Shown here piece by piece: positions 9,316 to 18,194 of a stretch of 64,000 nt of DNA. This stretch comes from SSC3 sp963769585 (GTDB lineage: Bacteria; Actinomycetota; Actinomycetes; Propionibacteriales; Nocardioidaceae). The number at the start of each line of letters is the position of its first letter. The stretch's first letter is position 1. Under the pieces are notes generated by a model. It was not told the origin of the DNA. It saw nothing but the letters and a program-made list of their open reading frames with translations, and ran no database searches. Made by a program: the position numbers and the translations under genes. The stretch lies in assembly GCA_963769585.1 (NCBI GenBank), contig CAVYMJ010000006.1, positions 1,240,001 to 1,304,000 of the forward strand. Direction: 5' to 3'.

Positions 9316-9434
9316 CAGGTCACAACTCGGCGAACCGGCGTGGATTCTCCAAAGCAGCCGATCTCTTGCTAGCCTAGAACCCCGTGGACGGGCGAGATCT
9401 CTCGCCGCACATCAGGTCACCACGGGAGTCTGTC

Positions 9435-11138
9435 TTGGCCGAACGCCAGCCCACCAAGCACGTTTTCGTCACCGGCGGCGTCGCCTCTTCCCTGGGCAAG
9501 GGGCTCACAGCCTCCTCGCTGGGGAGCCTGCTCAAGGCTCGCGGTCTGCGGGTCACCATGCAGAAGCTTGACCCCTACCTCAACGTCGACCCGGGCACGA
9601 TGAACCCGTTCCAGCACGGCGAGGTCTTCGTGACCGACGACGGTGCGGAGACCGACCTCGATGTCGGTCACTACGAGCGCTTCCTGGACACGGACCTCGC
9701 GGGCATCGCCAACGTGACCACCGGGCAGGTGTACTCGGCTGTCATCGCCAAGGAGCGGCGCGGCGACTACCTGGGCGACACGGTGCAGGTGATCCCGCAC
9801 ATCACCAACGAGATCAAGGACCGGGTCCGTGCCATGGCCGGCCCGGAGATCGACGTGGTGATCACCGAGATCGGCGGCACCGTCGGTGACATCGAGTCGC
9901 TGCCGTTCCTCGAGGCGGCGCGCCAGGTGCGCCACGACGTCGGCCGGGAGAACTGCTTCTTCCTGCACGTCTCCCTGGTGCCGTTCATCGGCCCCTCAGG
10001 GGAGCTGAAGACCAAGCCGACCCAGCACTCGGTCGCCGCCCTGCGCAGCATCGGCATCCAGCCGGACGCGGTGGTCCTGCGCGCGGATCGGCCCATCCCG
10101 GACAGCGTCAAGAAGAAGATCTCGCTGATGTGCGACGTCGACCAGGAGGCCGTCACCGCGGCGGTCGACGCGCCCTCCATCTACGACATCCCCAAAGTGC
10201 TGCACAGCGAGGGGCTCGACGCCTACCTGGTACGACGGCTGAACCTGCCGTTCCGCGACGTCGACTGGACACGCTGGGACGACCTGCTGCGGCGGGTCCA
10301 CCACCCCAGCGAGGAGGTGACCGTCGCGCTCGTGGGCAAGTACATCGACCTGCCCGACGCGTACCTGTCTGTGGCCGAGGCGCTCCGGGCGGGAGGCTTC
10401 GCGCACGAGGCGAAGGTCAAGATCGTCTGGGTTCCCTCCGACGAGTGCGAGACGAAGGAGGGCGCCACCAGGCATCTGGCCGAGGTGGACGCGGTCCTGG
10501 TCCCTGGCGGCTTCGGGGTACGCGGGATCGACGGGAAGATCGGAGCTCTGCACTACGCGCGGACCCATGGCATCCCGACGCTGGGCATCTGCCTCGGGCT
10601 GCAGTGCATGGTGATCGAGTACGCCCGCAACGAGCTCGGCCTGGAGAAGGCCGGCTCGACCGAGTTCGACGTCGACACCCCCGAGCCCGTCATCGCGACG
10701 ATGCAGGAGCAGCGTGCCTACGTCGAGGGGGCAGGCGACCTGGGCGGCACGATGCGGCTCGGCCTCTACCCGGCAAACCTCAAGGCGGGAACGGTGATCC
10801 GCGACGCGTACGGCGAGGACAAGGTCGAGGAGCGCCACCGCCACCGCTACGAGGTGAACAACTCCTACCGGGACCGCCTGGAAGGGGCAGGACTGGTCTT
10901 CTCGGGCACGAGCCCGGACAACAACCTGGTGGAGTTCGTCGAGCTGCCCCAGGCGGTTCACCCCTACTACGTCTCGACGCAGGCACACCCCGAGCTCAAG
11001 AGCCGGCCGACCAAGCCGCACCCGCTCTTCGCCGGCCTGATCGGTGCGGCTATCGCCCGGCAGAAGGAGCTGGAGATTCCGCTGGACCAGACTGCACTCC
11101 GGCGCGTCGTCGTCGAGGGTGACGCAGCAGCCGAATGA
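9435..11138 (+). CDS. pyrG: CTP synthase
   Basis: A 567-residue two-domain enzyme converting UTP, ATP and glutamine to CTP. The synthetase domain begins KHVFVTGGVASSLGKG and contains the KLDPYLNVDPGTM and ETDLDVGHYERF segments. The class I amidotransferase domain has the nucleophile GICLGLQCM and the His-Glu pair in QAHPELKSRP. The TTG at 9435 has GGGAG 6 bases upstream and gives a standard N-terminus; an in-frame GTG at 9384 would add 17 residues. The stop overlaps the Nudix gene by 4 bp. Confidence 0.96.
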   Translation: MAERQPTKHVFVTGGVASSLGKGLTASSLGSLLKARGLRVTMQKLDPYLNVDPGTMNPFQHGEVFVTDDGAETDLDVGHYERFLDTDLAGIANVTTGQVYSAVIAKERRGDYLGDTVQVIPHITNEIKDRVRAMAGPEIDVVITEIGGTVGDIESLPFLEAARQVRHDVGRENCFFLHVSLVPFIGPSGELKTKPTQHSVAALRSIGIQPDAVVLRADRPIPDSVKKKISLMCDVDQEAVTAAVDAPSIYDIPKVLHSEGLDAYLVRRLNLPFRDVDWTRWDDLLRRVHHPSEEVTVALVGKYIDLPDAYLSVAEALRAGGFAHEAKVKIVWVPSDECETKEGATRHLAEVDAVLVPGGFGVRGIDGKIGALHYARTHGIPTLGICLGLQCMVIEYARNELGLEKAGSTEFDVDTPEPVIATMQEQRAYVEGAGDLGGTMRLGLYPANLKAGTVIRDAYGEDKVEERHRHRYEVNNSYRDRLEGAGLVFSGTSPDNNLVEFVELPQAVHPYYVSTQAHPELKSRPTKPHPLFAGLIGAAIARQKELEIPLDQTALRRVVVEGDAAAE

Positions 11139-11704
11139 GGGACGTCCCGGAGTCCTGGCCGGTGCACGAGGTCGAGGACGTCTGGAGCGGACCGGCGCCG
11201 TTCTCCGTCCGCCGCGACATCATCTCGGCTCCGGCCCACCCGGAAGTCACCTTCGGACGGCTGGTGGTCGAGCATCCGGGCGCAGCGGTCGTCCTCGCCG
11301 TGGACGAGGAGGGGAGAGCCCTGGTCGTCGAGCAGTACCGCCATCCGGCTCAGACCAGGTTCGTCGAGCTGCCCGCCGGGCTCCTCGACGTACCGGGCGA
11401 GGACCCGCTGGTCGCGGCCAAGCGCGAGCTGCTCGAGGAGGGCGCCCACACGGCGCGGGAGTGGACCCACCTGCTCACGACCTACCCCAGCCCGGGGCTC
11501 TCGGCGGAGAAGCACGTCTTCTACCTGGCCCGTGGGCTGCACCATGTGCCCGACCGTGGCGGCTTCGAGCTGCACCACGAGGAGGCCGACATGACGCTGG
11601 CCTGGGTCCCGGTCGAGGACCTGATCCAGGGGGTCCTGGCGGGGCGCCTGACCGATGGCCCGCTGGCGCTGGCCGTGATGACCTACTCGATACGGGGCTA
11701 CTGA
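11135..11704 (+). CDS. Nudix hydrolase, ADP-ribose pyrophosphatase-like
   Basis: A 189-residue hydrolase with a Nudix box around residues 85-107 (GLLDVPGEDP then AAKRELLEEGA). The box carries one extra residue between the first Gly and the first Glu, while the RExxEE core is intact. Resemblance is to ADP-sugar pyrophosphatases; the specific substrate is not shown. It corresponds by position to Rv1700, described as an ADP-ribose hydrolase. Its ATG overlaps the pyrG stop. Confidence 0.88.
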   Translation: MRDVPESWPVHEVEDVWSGPAPFSVRRDIISAPAHPEVTFGRLVVEHPGAAVVLAVDEEGRALVVEQYRHPAQTRFVELPAGLLDVPGEDPLVAAKRELLEEGAHTAREWTHLLTTYPSPGLSAEKHVFYLARGLHHVPDRGGFELHHEEADMTLAWVPVEDLIQGVLAGRLTDGPLALAVMTYSIRGY

Positions 11705-11742
11705 CCGGTTGCCTCTACACTCCAAATGGCCGTCCCGACGAT

Positions 11743-11756
11743 GTGGCGGCCGCCAC
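11743..11756. promoter_or_regulatory. 14-bp perfect palindrome upstream of ald
   Basis: GTGGCGGCCGCCAC lies 22 bases before the ald start and just ahead of its ribosome binding site. It may be a regulator site for ald, which is often under Lrp-type or stringent control, or a hairpin in the leader. GC-rich palindromes also occur by chance in this genome, so support is weak. Confidence 0.3.
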
Positions 11757-11777
11757 AGTGAGTAGGAGTTCGGGTCG

Positions 11778-12893
11778 ATGAGGATCGGTGTACCGAAGGA
11801 AGTAAAGAACCACGAGTACCGGGTGGCGATCACCCCCATCGGCGTGCACGAGCTGGTGGCGCACGGTCACGAGGTGATCGTCGAGAAGGGCGCTGGGATC
11901 GGGTCGTCGATCGGCGACAGCGAGTACGCCGCCGCGGGTGCCACGCTGCTGGAGAACGCCGACGACGTCTGGGGCGGCGCCGAGATGGTGCTCAAGGTCA
12001 AGGAGCCCGTCGCCGAGGAGTACCACCGGCTGCGCGAGGACCTCGTGCTCTTCACGTACCTGCATCTGGCTGCGGACCGGCTGCTCACCGACGAGCTCGT
12101 CAAGCGGCAGGCGACCGCCATCGCCTATGAGACGGTCCAGCTCCCCTCGGGCGGGCTGCCCCTGCTCTACCCGATGTCTGAGGTGGCCGGCTGTCTGGCT
12201 CCGCAGGTGGGGGCCCACGCGCTCCTCAAGGCGCAGGGTGGCCGTGGGGTGCTGCTGGGAGGCGTCGGCGGTGTCGCGAACGCCAAGGTCGTGGTGATCG
12301 GCGCCGGTGTCGCGGGGCAGAACGCCGCGAACATCGCCCTGGGCATGGGTGCTGACGTGACCTTGCTGGACACCGACCTGGACAAGCTCCGGATGTCGTT
12401 CTGGCGTTACAACAACCGTGTCCATGGGCTGGCGTCGTCCAAGCTGGCGATCCGGCAGCAGGTGCTCGAGGCCGACCTGGTGATCGGCGCCGTGCTGATC
12501 CCGGGCGCCAAGGCGCCCAAGCTGGTGACCAACGACCTGGTCGCGGAGATGAAGCCGGGGTCGGTCCTGGTGGACATCGCCGTTGACCAGGGCGGCTGTT
12601 TCGAGGACACCCGGCCTACTACGCATGCGGATCCGACGTACCCGGTCCACAACTCGATCTTCTACTGCGTGGCGAACATGCCGGGGGCCGTCCCGAACAC
12701 CTCGACGTACGCACTGACCAACGCGACGCTGCCGTACGCCGTGGCCCTGGCCGACAAGGGCTGGCAGCAGGCGTGCCGGGACGATCACTCGCTCGCGCTG
12801 GGCCTGAACACCCACGCCGGAGCGATCACCTACGCGCCGGTCGCCGAGGCGCACGGTCTGGCCTCGGTTCCGATAGAAGGGGCGCTGGTCTGA
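11778..12893 (+). CDS. ald: alanine dehydrogenase
   Basis: A 371-residue NAD-dependent enzyme interconverting L-alanine and pyruvate plus ammonia. The N-terminus MRIGVPKEVKNHEYRVAITP with the substrate-binding Arg and Lys, the VEKGAGIGSS segment, the Rossmann motif VIGAGVAGQNAA and the active-site region LVDIAVDQGGCFEDT are classic. ATG 11778 follows GAGTAGGAG. It ends 4 bases inside xerD. This gene is an insertion relative to the mycobacterial order. Confidence 0.96.
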   Translation: MRIGVPKEVKNHEYRVAITPIGVHELVAHGHEVIVEKGAGIGSSIGDSEYAAAGATLLENADDVWGGAEMVLKVKEPVAEEYHRLREDLVLFTYLHLAADRLLTDELVKRQATAIAYETVQLPSGGLPLLYPMSEVAGCLAPQVGAHALLKAQGGRGVLLGGVGGVANAKVVVIGAGVAGQNAANIALGMGADVTLLDTDLDKLRMSFWRYNNRVHGLASSKLAIRQQVLEADLVIGAVLIPGAKAPKLVTNDLVAEMKPGSVLVDIAVDQGGCFEDTRPTTHADPTYPVHNSIFYCVANMPGAVPNTSTYALTNATLPYAVALADKGWQQACRDDHSLALGLNTHAGAITYAPVAEAHGLASVPIEGALV

Positions 12894-13846
12894 CCGCGAC
12901 AGCCGCTGGCCCCTCACCGCTTCAAAGGGCCATCCGCACCTACCTCGACCACCTCGTGGTCGAGCGCGGGGTCGCTGAGAACACCCTCAAGTCCTACCGG
13001 CGTGACCTACGCCGCTACCTGGCGTTCCTGGACACGCGAGGGGTCAGCGACCCGGCCGCGGTCGACGAGGCCGCGGTGTCGGGCTTCCTGATGGCTCTGC
13101 GCGAAGGCGGTGCCGGGCATCCACCGCTGAGCGCCGGCTCAGCGGCAAGGGCGGTTGTCGCGGTCCGCGGGTTCCATCGCTTCGCCGTGCGGGAGGGGCT
13201 CACCACGCTCGACCCCTCGGCAGCGGTCAAGCCGCCGACTCCTGCCAAGAGGCTCCCGAAGGCACTGCCGATCGGTGACATCGAGGTGATCCTGGAGGCC
13301 GCGGGGGCTCCCGGGACCGCCCTCGCGCTGCGGGACCGGGCCCTCCTCGAGGTGCTCTACGGCACGGGCGCGCGGATCTCGGAGGCAGTCGGACTGGACG
13401 TGGACGACCTCGAACTTGGTCAGGGCGAGGACCAGGGGAGCGTGCTGCTTCGGGGCAAGGGCAACAAGGAGCGCATCGTCCCGGTAGGCAGGTACGCCAC
13501 CCAGGCCGTCTCGGCGTACCTGGTCCGGGGCAGGCCGACGCTGTCCGGGGTCGGCACCGGCAACGCCGCGATGTTCCTGAACGCCAGAGGGGGGCGGCTC
13601 TCGCGTCAGAGCGCCTGGACCGTGTTGGCGAAGGCCGCCGAGCGGGCCGGGGTCACCGCCGAGGTGTCACCCCACACGCTGCGGCACAGCTTCGCGACCC
13701 ACCTGCTCGACGGCGGGGCGGACGTCCGGGTGGTCCAGGAGCTGCTCGGGCACGCCTCGGTGACCACGACCCAGATCTACACGCTGGTCACCGTCGACAA
13801 GCTCCGCGAGGTCTACGCGACCGCGCACCCCAGGGCCTTGGGCTGA
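12890..13846 (+). CDS. xerD: site-specific tyrosine recombinase XerD
   Basis: A 318-residue recombinase that resolves chromosome dimers at dif with XerC. The SAM-like N-terminal domain starts RTYLDHLVVERGVAENT. The catalytic domain shows the full set: Arg in GTGARISEAVGL, Lys in GKGNKERIVPV, HTLRHSFATHLL (His and Arg), LLGHASVTTTQIYT (His and nucleophilic Tyr). No ATG or GTG gives a normal N-terminus, so I propose CTG 12890, with GAAGGGG about 7 bases upstream and overlapping the ald stop. GTG 12773 would add 39 unlikely residues. Confidence 0.9.
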   Translation: MTATAAGPSPLQRAIRTYLDHLVVERGVAENTLKSYRRDLRRYLAFLDTRGVSDPAAVDEAAVSGFLMALREGGAGHPPLSAGSAARAVVAVRGFHRFAVREGLTTLDPSAAVKPPTPAKRLPKALPIGDIEVILEAAGAPGTALALRDRALLEVLYGTGARISEAVGLDVDDLELGQGEDQGSVLLRGKGNKERIVPVGRYATQAVSAYLVRGRPTLSGVGTGNAAMFLNARGGRLSRQSAWTVLAKAAERAGVTAEVSPHTLRHSFATHLLDGGADVRVVQELLGHASVTTTQIYTLVTVDKLREVYATAHPRALG

Positions 13847-14017
13847 CCCGGCCCTCCACAGGCCCCTCCACATCGATTTGTCGACATGTGAACGGCGCGC
13901 CTCACCGATCCACAAACCTGCCCCCGATGTACTGGCAGAAGTCATCTACCCATAGAGTCGCCGCGCTGTGGACTGGGAGAGCCCCCGTCTCGGCGACCGA
14001 CAACGAGAGGCAACCGC

Positions 14018-15082
14018 GTGAACGACTACAGCGCAGGTTTCTTGGGCAGCAGTGCTTCGGAGATCCCCCCGCTGGTTCGCCCGCCTTTTGTGACCGGCCC
14101 GGCTGACGCCGACCCCCCAGAGGGTTCTGGGCCGACTTCCCCCGCAGGAGAGAGCACCGTGAGCGACCCCATCCCGTTCCCCCGCAGCAGCACGCTGGTG
14201 GCGGACCCGGAACCCGAAAGCCCTGGAACCGACGAAGGACTCGAGCTGGGCCCAACCGGGCGCCCGTTCCCGAACCTTCCCGAACCCCGACCACTGACCG
14301 CGCACGGGAACGCCCGCATCATCTCGATGTGCAACCAGAAGGGCGGCGTGGGCAAGACGACCACGACCATCAACCTGGGTGCCTCGCTGGCTGAGTACGG
14401 ACGCAAGGTGCTGCTGGTCGACTTCGACCCCCAGGGCTCGCTGTCGGTAGGGCTGGGTCTGAACCCGAACGACATGGAGCTGTCGGTCTACAACCTGCTG
14501 ATGGACCGAGAGACCACGCTCGACGAGGTCATCGTGCCGACGAACGTGCCGGGGATGGACCTGCTGCCGAGCAACATCGACCTTTCGGCGGCCGAGGTTC
14601 AGCTCGTGCACGAGGTGGCCCGAGAGCAGACGCTGCAGCGCGTGCTGGCTCCGGCCATCGACCTGTACGACGTGATCCTCATCGACTGCCAGCCGAGCCT
14701 CGGTCTGCTGACGGTCAACGCTCTGACCGCTTCGGACGGCGTCATCGTGCCTTTGGAGTGCGAGTACTTCGCGCTGCGCGGCGTCGCGCTGCTCAAGACC
14801 ACGATCGACAAGGTCCGCGAGCGGCTGAACCCCAAGCTGAAGATCGAAGGCGTGCTCGGCACGATGTTCGACGGTCGCACGCTTCACTCCCGTGAGGTTA
14901 TGGAGCGCCTGGTCGAGGCCTGGGGTGACACCGTGTTCCACACGGTCATCAAGCGCACGATCAAGTTCTCGGACTCGACCGTCGCCGGCGTACCCATCAC
15001 CACCTATGCCTCCACGTCCACCGGAGCCGACTCGTACCGCTCCCTGGCCAGGGAGGTGCTTGCTCGTTGTCTCGACGGGTGA
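14018..15082 (+). CDS. ParA/Soj-family ATPase (scpAB-associated)
   Basis: A 354-residue protein. The first ~105 residues are Pro/Ser/Gly-rich and disordered. Then comes a deviant Walker A MCNQKGGVGKTTTTINLG with the signature Lys, LLVDFDPQGSLS and LIDCQPSLGLLTVNAL. It is a membrane- or nucleoid-cycling ATPase of the ParA family. No parB is adjacent; it corresponds to Rv1708, the ParA homologue beside scpAB, not to the origin-proximal parA. GTG 14018 follows GAGAGG, but GTG 14159 after CAGGAGAGAG is also plausible and would remove 47 residues of the tail. Confidence 0.9.
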   Translation: MNDYSAGFLGSSASEIPPLVRPPFVTGPADADPPEGSGPTSPAGESTVSDPIPFPRSSTLVADPEPESPGTDEGLELGPTGRPFPNLPEPRPLTAHGNARIISMCNQKGGVGKTTTTINLGASLAEYGRKVLLVDFDPQGSLSVGLGLNPNDMELSVYNLLMDRETTLDEVIVPTNVPGMDLLPSNIDLSAAEVQLVHEVAREQTLQRVLAPAIDLYDVILIDCQPSLGLLTVNALTASDGVIVPLECEYFALRGVALLKTTIDKVRERLNPKLKIEGVLGTMFDGRTLHSREVMERLVEAWGDTVFHTVIKRTIKFSDSTVAGVPITTYASTSTGADSYRSLAREVLARCLDG

Positions 15083-15441
15083 CGTTGCCCAGGGCCGACG
15101 ACCTGTTCCGACCGACCGCCGTACCCGACCCTGAGGCGCCGAAGGGCAAGAAGCCTGCGGTCCATGTGGTCGAGGAAGGCGAGTCTGCGCCGGCGGGGAA
15201 GCCTGCGGAGACGGCCGAGCGGACCCACAGCGGCAGGGTCAAGCACGACGAGAAGATGACGGTCTACATCACCTCCGACGAGCTCCTCGAGCTCGAGCAA
15301 GCGCGGCTGGTTCTGCGCCGGACGACCGGCTCGGCGGTCGACCGCGGCAGGCTCGTTCGTGCGGCCGTGGCTCTCGCGCTGGCCGATCTCGAGGCCAACG
15401 GCGAGGACAGCGCGCTGGTCCAGCGGCTGACCCGGGAATGA
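15079..15441 (+). CDS. small ribbon-helix-helix-like protein between parA-like gene and scpA
   Basis: A 120-residue protein with a Pro/Lys/Glu-rich N-terminal half and a C-terminal region (KMTVYITSDELLELEQARL onward) with one beta strand then two helices, suggesting a ribbon-helix-helix DNA-binding fold. GTG 15079 overlaps the ParA stop by 4 bp, and its stop overlaps scpA by 4 bp. A DNA-binding partner for the ParA-like ATPase would fit the context, but this is inference. Confidence 0.8.
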   Translation: MTLPRADDLFRPTAVPDPEAPKGKKPAVHVVEEGESAPAGKPAETAERTHSGRVKHDEKMTVYITSDELLELEQARLVLRRTTGSAVDRGRLVRAAVALALADLEANGEDSALVQRLTRE

Positions 15442-16343
15442 CGGCGGTGGCAGAACGCGAGGTCCCCGCGAGCGTGGGGGCCGAGCCGGTGGCGGCCTTC
15501 GCCCTGAAGCTGGACAACTTCGAGGGTCCGTTCGACCTGCTGCTGAGCCTGATCTCCAAGCACAAGCTGGACATCACCGAGGTGTCGCTGTCCAGGGTCA
15601 CCGACGAGTTCATCGCCCACATCAAGGCCGGCGGCCCTGAGTGGGACCTGGAACAGACTTCCTCGTTCCTGGTCGTCGCCTCGACCTTGCTCGACCTGAA
15701 GGCCGCGCGGCTCCTTCCCCAAGGCGATGTCGAGGACGAGGAGGACTTCGCGCTGCTCGAGGCTCGCGACCTGCTCTTCGCCCGGCTGCTGCAGTACCGG
15801 GCCTTCAAGCAGGTCGCCGGGGTACTGGAACGCCGGCTTGCGGCCGAGGCCAAGCGGTACCCGCGGGCGGTCGGTCTCGACGAGCGCTACGCGAGCCTGC
15901 TCCCGGAGGTCCTGATCGGCATCGGCCTGGCCGAGTTCGCCGGGCTGGCTTCCCGGGCGATGGAGCCGCGGCCGGTGCTGGAGATGTCGTTCAGCCATCT
16001 CCACGCTCCTACGGTCAGCGTGAAGGAGCAGGCGGCCATCGTGGTGGACCGCCTCCGGCGCGCCGGGACGATGACGTTCCGCGCACTGTGCGGCGACGCC
16101 GCCGACACCCTGACACGGGTGGCCCGGTTCCTGGGGCTCCTGGAGCTGTTCCGGGAAGGTGCTGTCGGGTTCGACCAGGTGACACCGCTGGGGGAGCTCA
16201 CGGTGCGGTGGACGGGGTCGGAGGACGGGGAGATCGAGATCACCGACGAGTTCGACGGGGCACCACCCGCTGACGAGGACCAGCCGCTGCCCGACGTACC
16301 GTCTGAGGAAGCGGACCAGAACGAAGAGGCAGCAGATGACTGA
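15438..16343 (+). CDS. scpA: segregation and condensation protein A
   Basis: A 301-residue kleisin. Recognised by FALKLDNFEGPFDLLLSLI near residue 25, followed by ISKHKLDITEVSLSRVTDEF and the acidic LPQGDVEDEEDF linker, with a C-terminal winged helix that would contact the Smc head. Acts with ScpB and Smc in chromosome condensation. Start and stop both overlap neighbouring genes, giving one tightly coupled unit. Confidence 0.95.
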   Translation: MTAVAEREVPASVGAEPVAAFALKLDNFEGPFDLLLSLISKHKLDITEVSLSRVTDEFIAHIKAGGPEWDLEQTSSFLVVASTLLDLKAARLLPQGDVEDEEDFALLEARDLLFARLLQYRAFKQVAGVLERRLAAEAKRYPRAVGLDERYASLLPEVLIGIGLAEFAGLASRAMEPRPVLEMSFSHLHAPTVSVKEQAAIVVDRLRRAGTMTFRALCGDAADTLTRVARFLGLLELFREGAVGFDQVTPLGELTVRWTGSEDGEIEITDEFDGAPPADEDQPLPDVPSEEADQNEEAADD

Positions 16344-17019
16344 CGAGCAGCCCGAGGGCAGCACGCCTGAGGAGGCTCCCACAGCGGAGTCTTCTGTGGG
16401 CGAGACTTCCCCTGAGACGACCGCCGCGGACGAGTCCGAAACCCTTGCCGTCCCGCTGGCCGAGCTCAAGCCGGCCCTGGAGGCGGTGCTGATGGTGGCT
16501 GACCAGCCGCTGGACCACCTCACGCTGGCATCCGCCGTCGGCTACCCGCCGGCCGAGGTTCAGTCGACGCTGGAGGCGCTGGCGGGGGAGTACGCCGAGC
16601 AAGGGCGGGGCTTCGACCTGCGCAACATCGCTGGTGGCTGGCGCTACTACACGCGTGAGGAGCTCGCGCCGGTCGTGGAGCGCTTCGTCCTGGAGGGTCA
16701 GCAGGCCAGGCTGACCCAGGCGGCTCTGGAGACCCTGGCGGTGGTGGCCTACAAGCAGCCGGTCAGCCGTGGCCGGGTCTCGGCCATCCGGGGCGTCAAC
16801 GTGGATGGCGTGATGCGGACCCTGGTGTCGCGCGGGCTGGTCGAGGAGGCCGGGCACGAGGCGGAGACCACTGCGACGCTCTACCGGACCACCTCGTACT
16901 TCCTGGAGCGGATCGGGGTGGCCTCGATCGCCGAACTGCCCGAGCTGGCTCCGTATCTGCCGGACATGGAGGACCTCGAGGACGTCGACCTCGGGATCGA
17001 GACCTCCGAGACGGCATGA
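16336..17019 (+). CDS. scpB: segregation and condensation protein B
   Basis: A 227-residue protein with a ~45-residue acidic/Ser/Thr-rich N-terminal tail, then two winged-helix domains (LKPALEAVLMVADQPL; TQAALETLAVVAYKQPVSR). It is the dimeric partner that binds ScpA. It overlaps scpA by 8 bp and rluB by 4 bp. The acidic tail is longer than in Bacillus and is common in actinobacteria. Confidence 0.95.
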   Translation: MTDEQPEGSTPEEAPTAESSVGETSPETTAADESETLAVPLAELKPALEAVLMVADQPLDHLTLASAVGYPPAEVQSTLEALAGEYAEQGRGFDLRNIAGGWRYYTREELAPVVERFVLEGQQARLTQAALETLAVVAYKQPVSRGRVSAIRGVNVDGVMRTLVSRGLVEEAGHEAETTATLYRTTSYFLERIGVASIAELPELAPYLPDMEDLEDVDLGIETSETA

Positions 17020-17762
17020 GCCTCGAGCTCGACGACGACGGGCTGATCAGGCTGCAGAAGCTTCTGGCTCAGTCGGGAGTCGCGTCACGCCGAAAGTGCG
17101 AGGAGCTGATGCTCGACGGCCAGGTGGAGGTCGACGGGGAGATCGTCACCCGGCTCGGCACCAAGGTCGACCCACGGACAGCGGTAGTCCGCGTCGCGGG
17201 CAAGCGACTTCCTCCGATCAGCGCGTATGTGTACCTGGTGCTGAACAAGCCGCGGGGGGTCGTCTCGACGATGTCGGACCCCCAGGGTCGCCCGACCCTC
17301 GGGGACCTGGTGGACGACCGCCCGGAACGGCTCTTCCACGTCGGGCGGCTGGACACCGACACCGAGGGGCTGATCCTGCTGACCAACGACGGTGACTTCG
17401 CGCAGAAGGTCGCGCACCCGTCGTACGAGCTGAGCAAGACCTACGTTGCCGAGGTGGAGGGGGTCGTCGAGAAGGCGACCGTGAAGCGGGTGCTGGCCGG
17501 GGTGGTCCTGGAGGACGGCCCCGTCGAGGCGCACTCCTTCAAGGTCCTCTCGTCGTCGCGAACCCGGTCCATCGTCGAGCTGGTCATCCACGAGGGGCGT
17601 AACCGGATCGTGCGGCGCCTGCTCGAAGAGGTGGGCCATCCGGTGACCCGGCTGACCCGGACGGCGATCGGTCCTGTGCGTTTGCAGACGCTCAAGGTCG
17701 GTGACCTGCGCGAGCTCACCCTCGATGAGCTGGGCGTCCTGCTGGACGCCGCGAGCCTGTGA
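17016..17762 (+). CDS. rluB: rRNA pseudouridine synthase, RluB/RsuA family
   Basis: A 248-residue enzyme with an N-terminal S4 domain (IRLQKLLAQSGVASRRKCEE) and a pseudouridine synthase domain whose catalytic Asp lies in HVGRLDTDTEGLILLTNDGD. The GRNRIVRRLLEEVGHPV motif supports the large-subunit RluB type. It completes the scpA-scpB-rluB unit, as in many bacteria. Confidence 0.94.
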   Translation: MSLELDDDGLIRLQKLLAQSGVASRRKCEELMLDGQVEVDGEIVTRLGTKVDPRTAVVRVAGKRLPPISAYVYLVLNKPRGVVSTMSDPQGRPTLGDLVDDRPERLFHVGRLDTDTEGLILLTNDGDFAQKVAHPSYELSKTYVAEVEGVVEKATVKRVLAGVVLEDGPVEAHSFKVLSSSRTRSIVELVIHEGRNRIVRRLLEEVGHPVTRLTRTAIGPVRLQTLKVGDLRELTLDELGVLLDAASL

Positions 17763-17810
17763 ACGCCACCAGGAACTAGGGTTTCTGCGAGACCACCGGC
17801 AGGAGGAACG

Positions 17811-18194
17811 ATGGCAGTCCGTGCGATCCGCGGCGCAACCCAGCTCGAGGACGACGTCCGCGAGCACATGCTGGACCGCGTCGCCGAGATGGTCCGCGAC
17901 GTCATCGACTCCAACGGGCTTGATGTCGACGACTTCATCAGCATCATCTTCACCGCCACCTCGGACCTGGTCTCGGAGTTCCCGGCGTACGCCGCGCGCC
18001 GGCTGGGCTTCGCCGACGTACCGCTGATCTGCGCGCGCGAGCTGGAGGTCGAGGGCTCGATGCCGCGGGTGGTCCGGATGCTGGCGCACGTGGAGACCGA
18101 CGTGCCCAAGGCGGAGATCACCCACGTCTACCTGCACGGGGCCGCCCACCTCCGCCGCGACCTGTCGCGCGTGCGCGAAGTGCCCGACCTGTGA
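17811..18194 (+). CDS. aroH: chorismate mutase, AroH type
   Basis: A 127-residue monofunctional trimeric chorismate mutase converting chorismate to prephenate. Active-site residues known from Bacillus AroH are visible: Arg in AVRAIRGAT, Cys and Glu in LICARELEV, Arg in RVVRMLAHV, and the HVYLHGAAHLRRDL end. A strong AGGAGGAAC site precedes ATG 17811. It couples by 4 bp to tyrA, which uses its product. Confidence 0.95.
   Translation: MAVRAIRGATQLEDDVREHMLDRVAEMVRDVIDSNGLDVDDFISIIFTATSDLVSEFPAYAARRLGFADVPLICARELEVEGSMPRVVRMLAHVETDVPKAEITHVYLHGAAHLRRDLSRVREVPDL

Noticed and set aside
13847..14017. TCCACA-containing gap before the parA-like gene as a possible replication origin
   Set aside because: Only a few TCCACA-like words occur, with no cluster of DnaA boxes, and no dnaA, dnaN or parB nearby.
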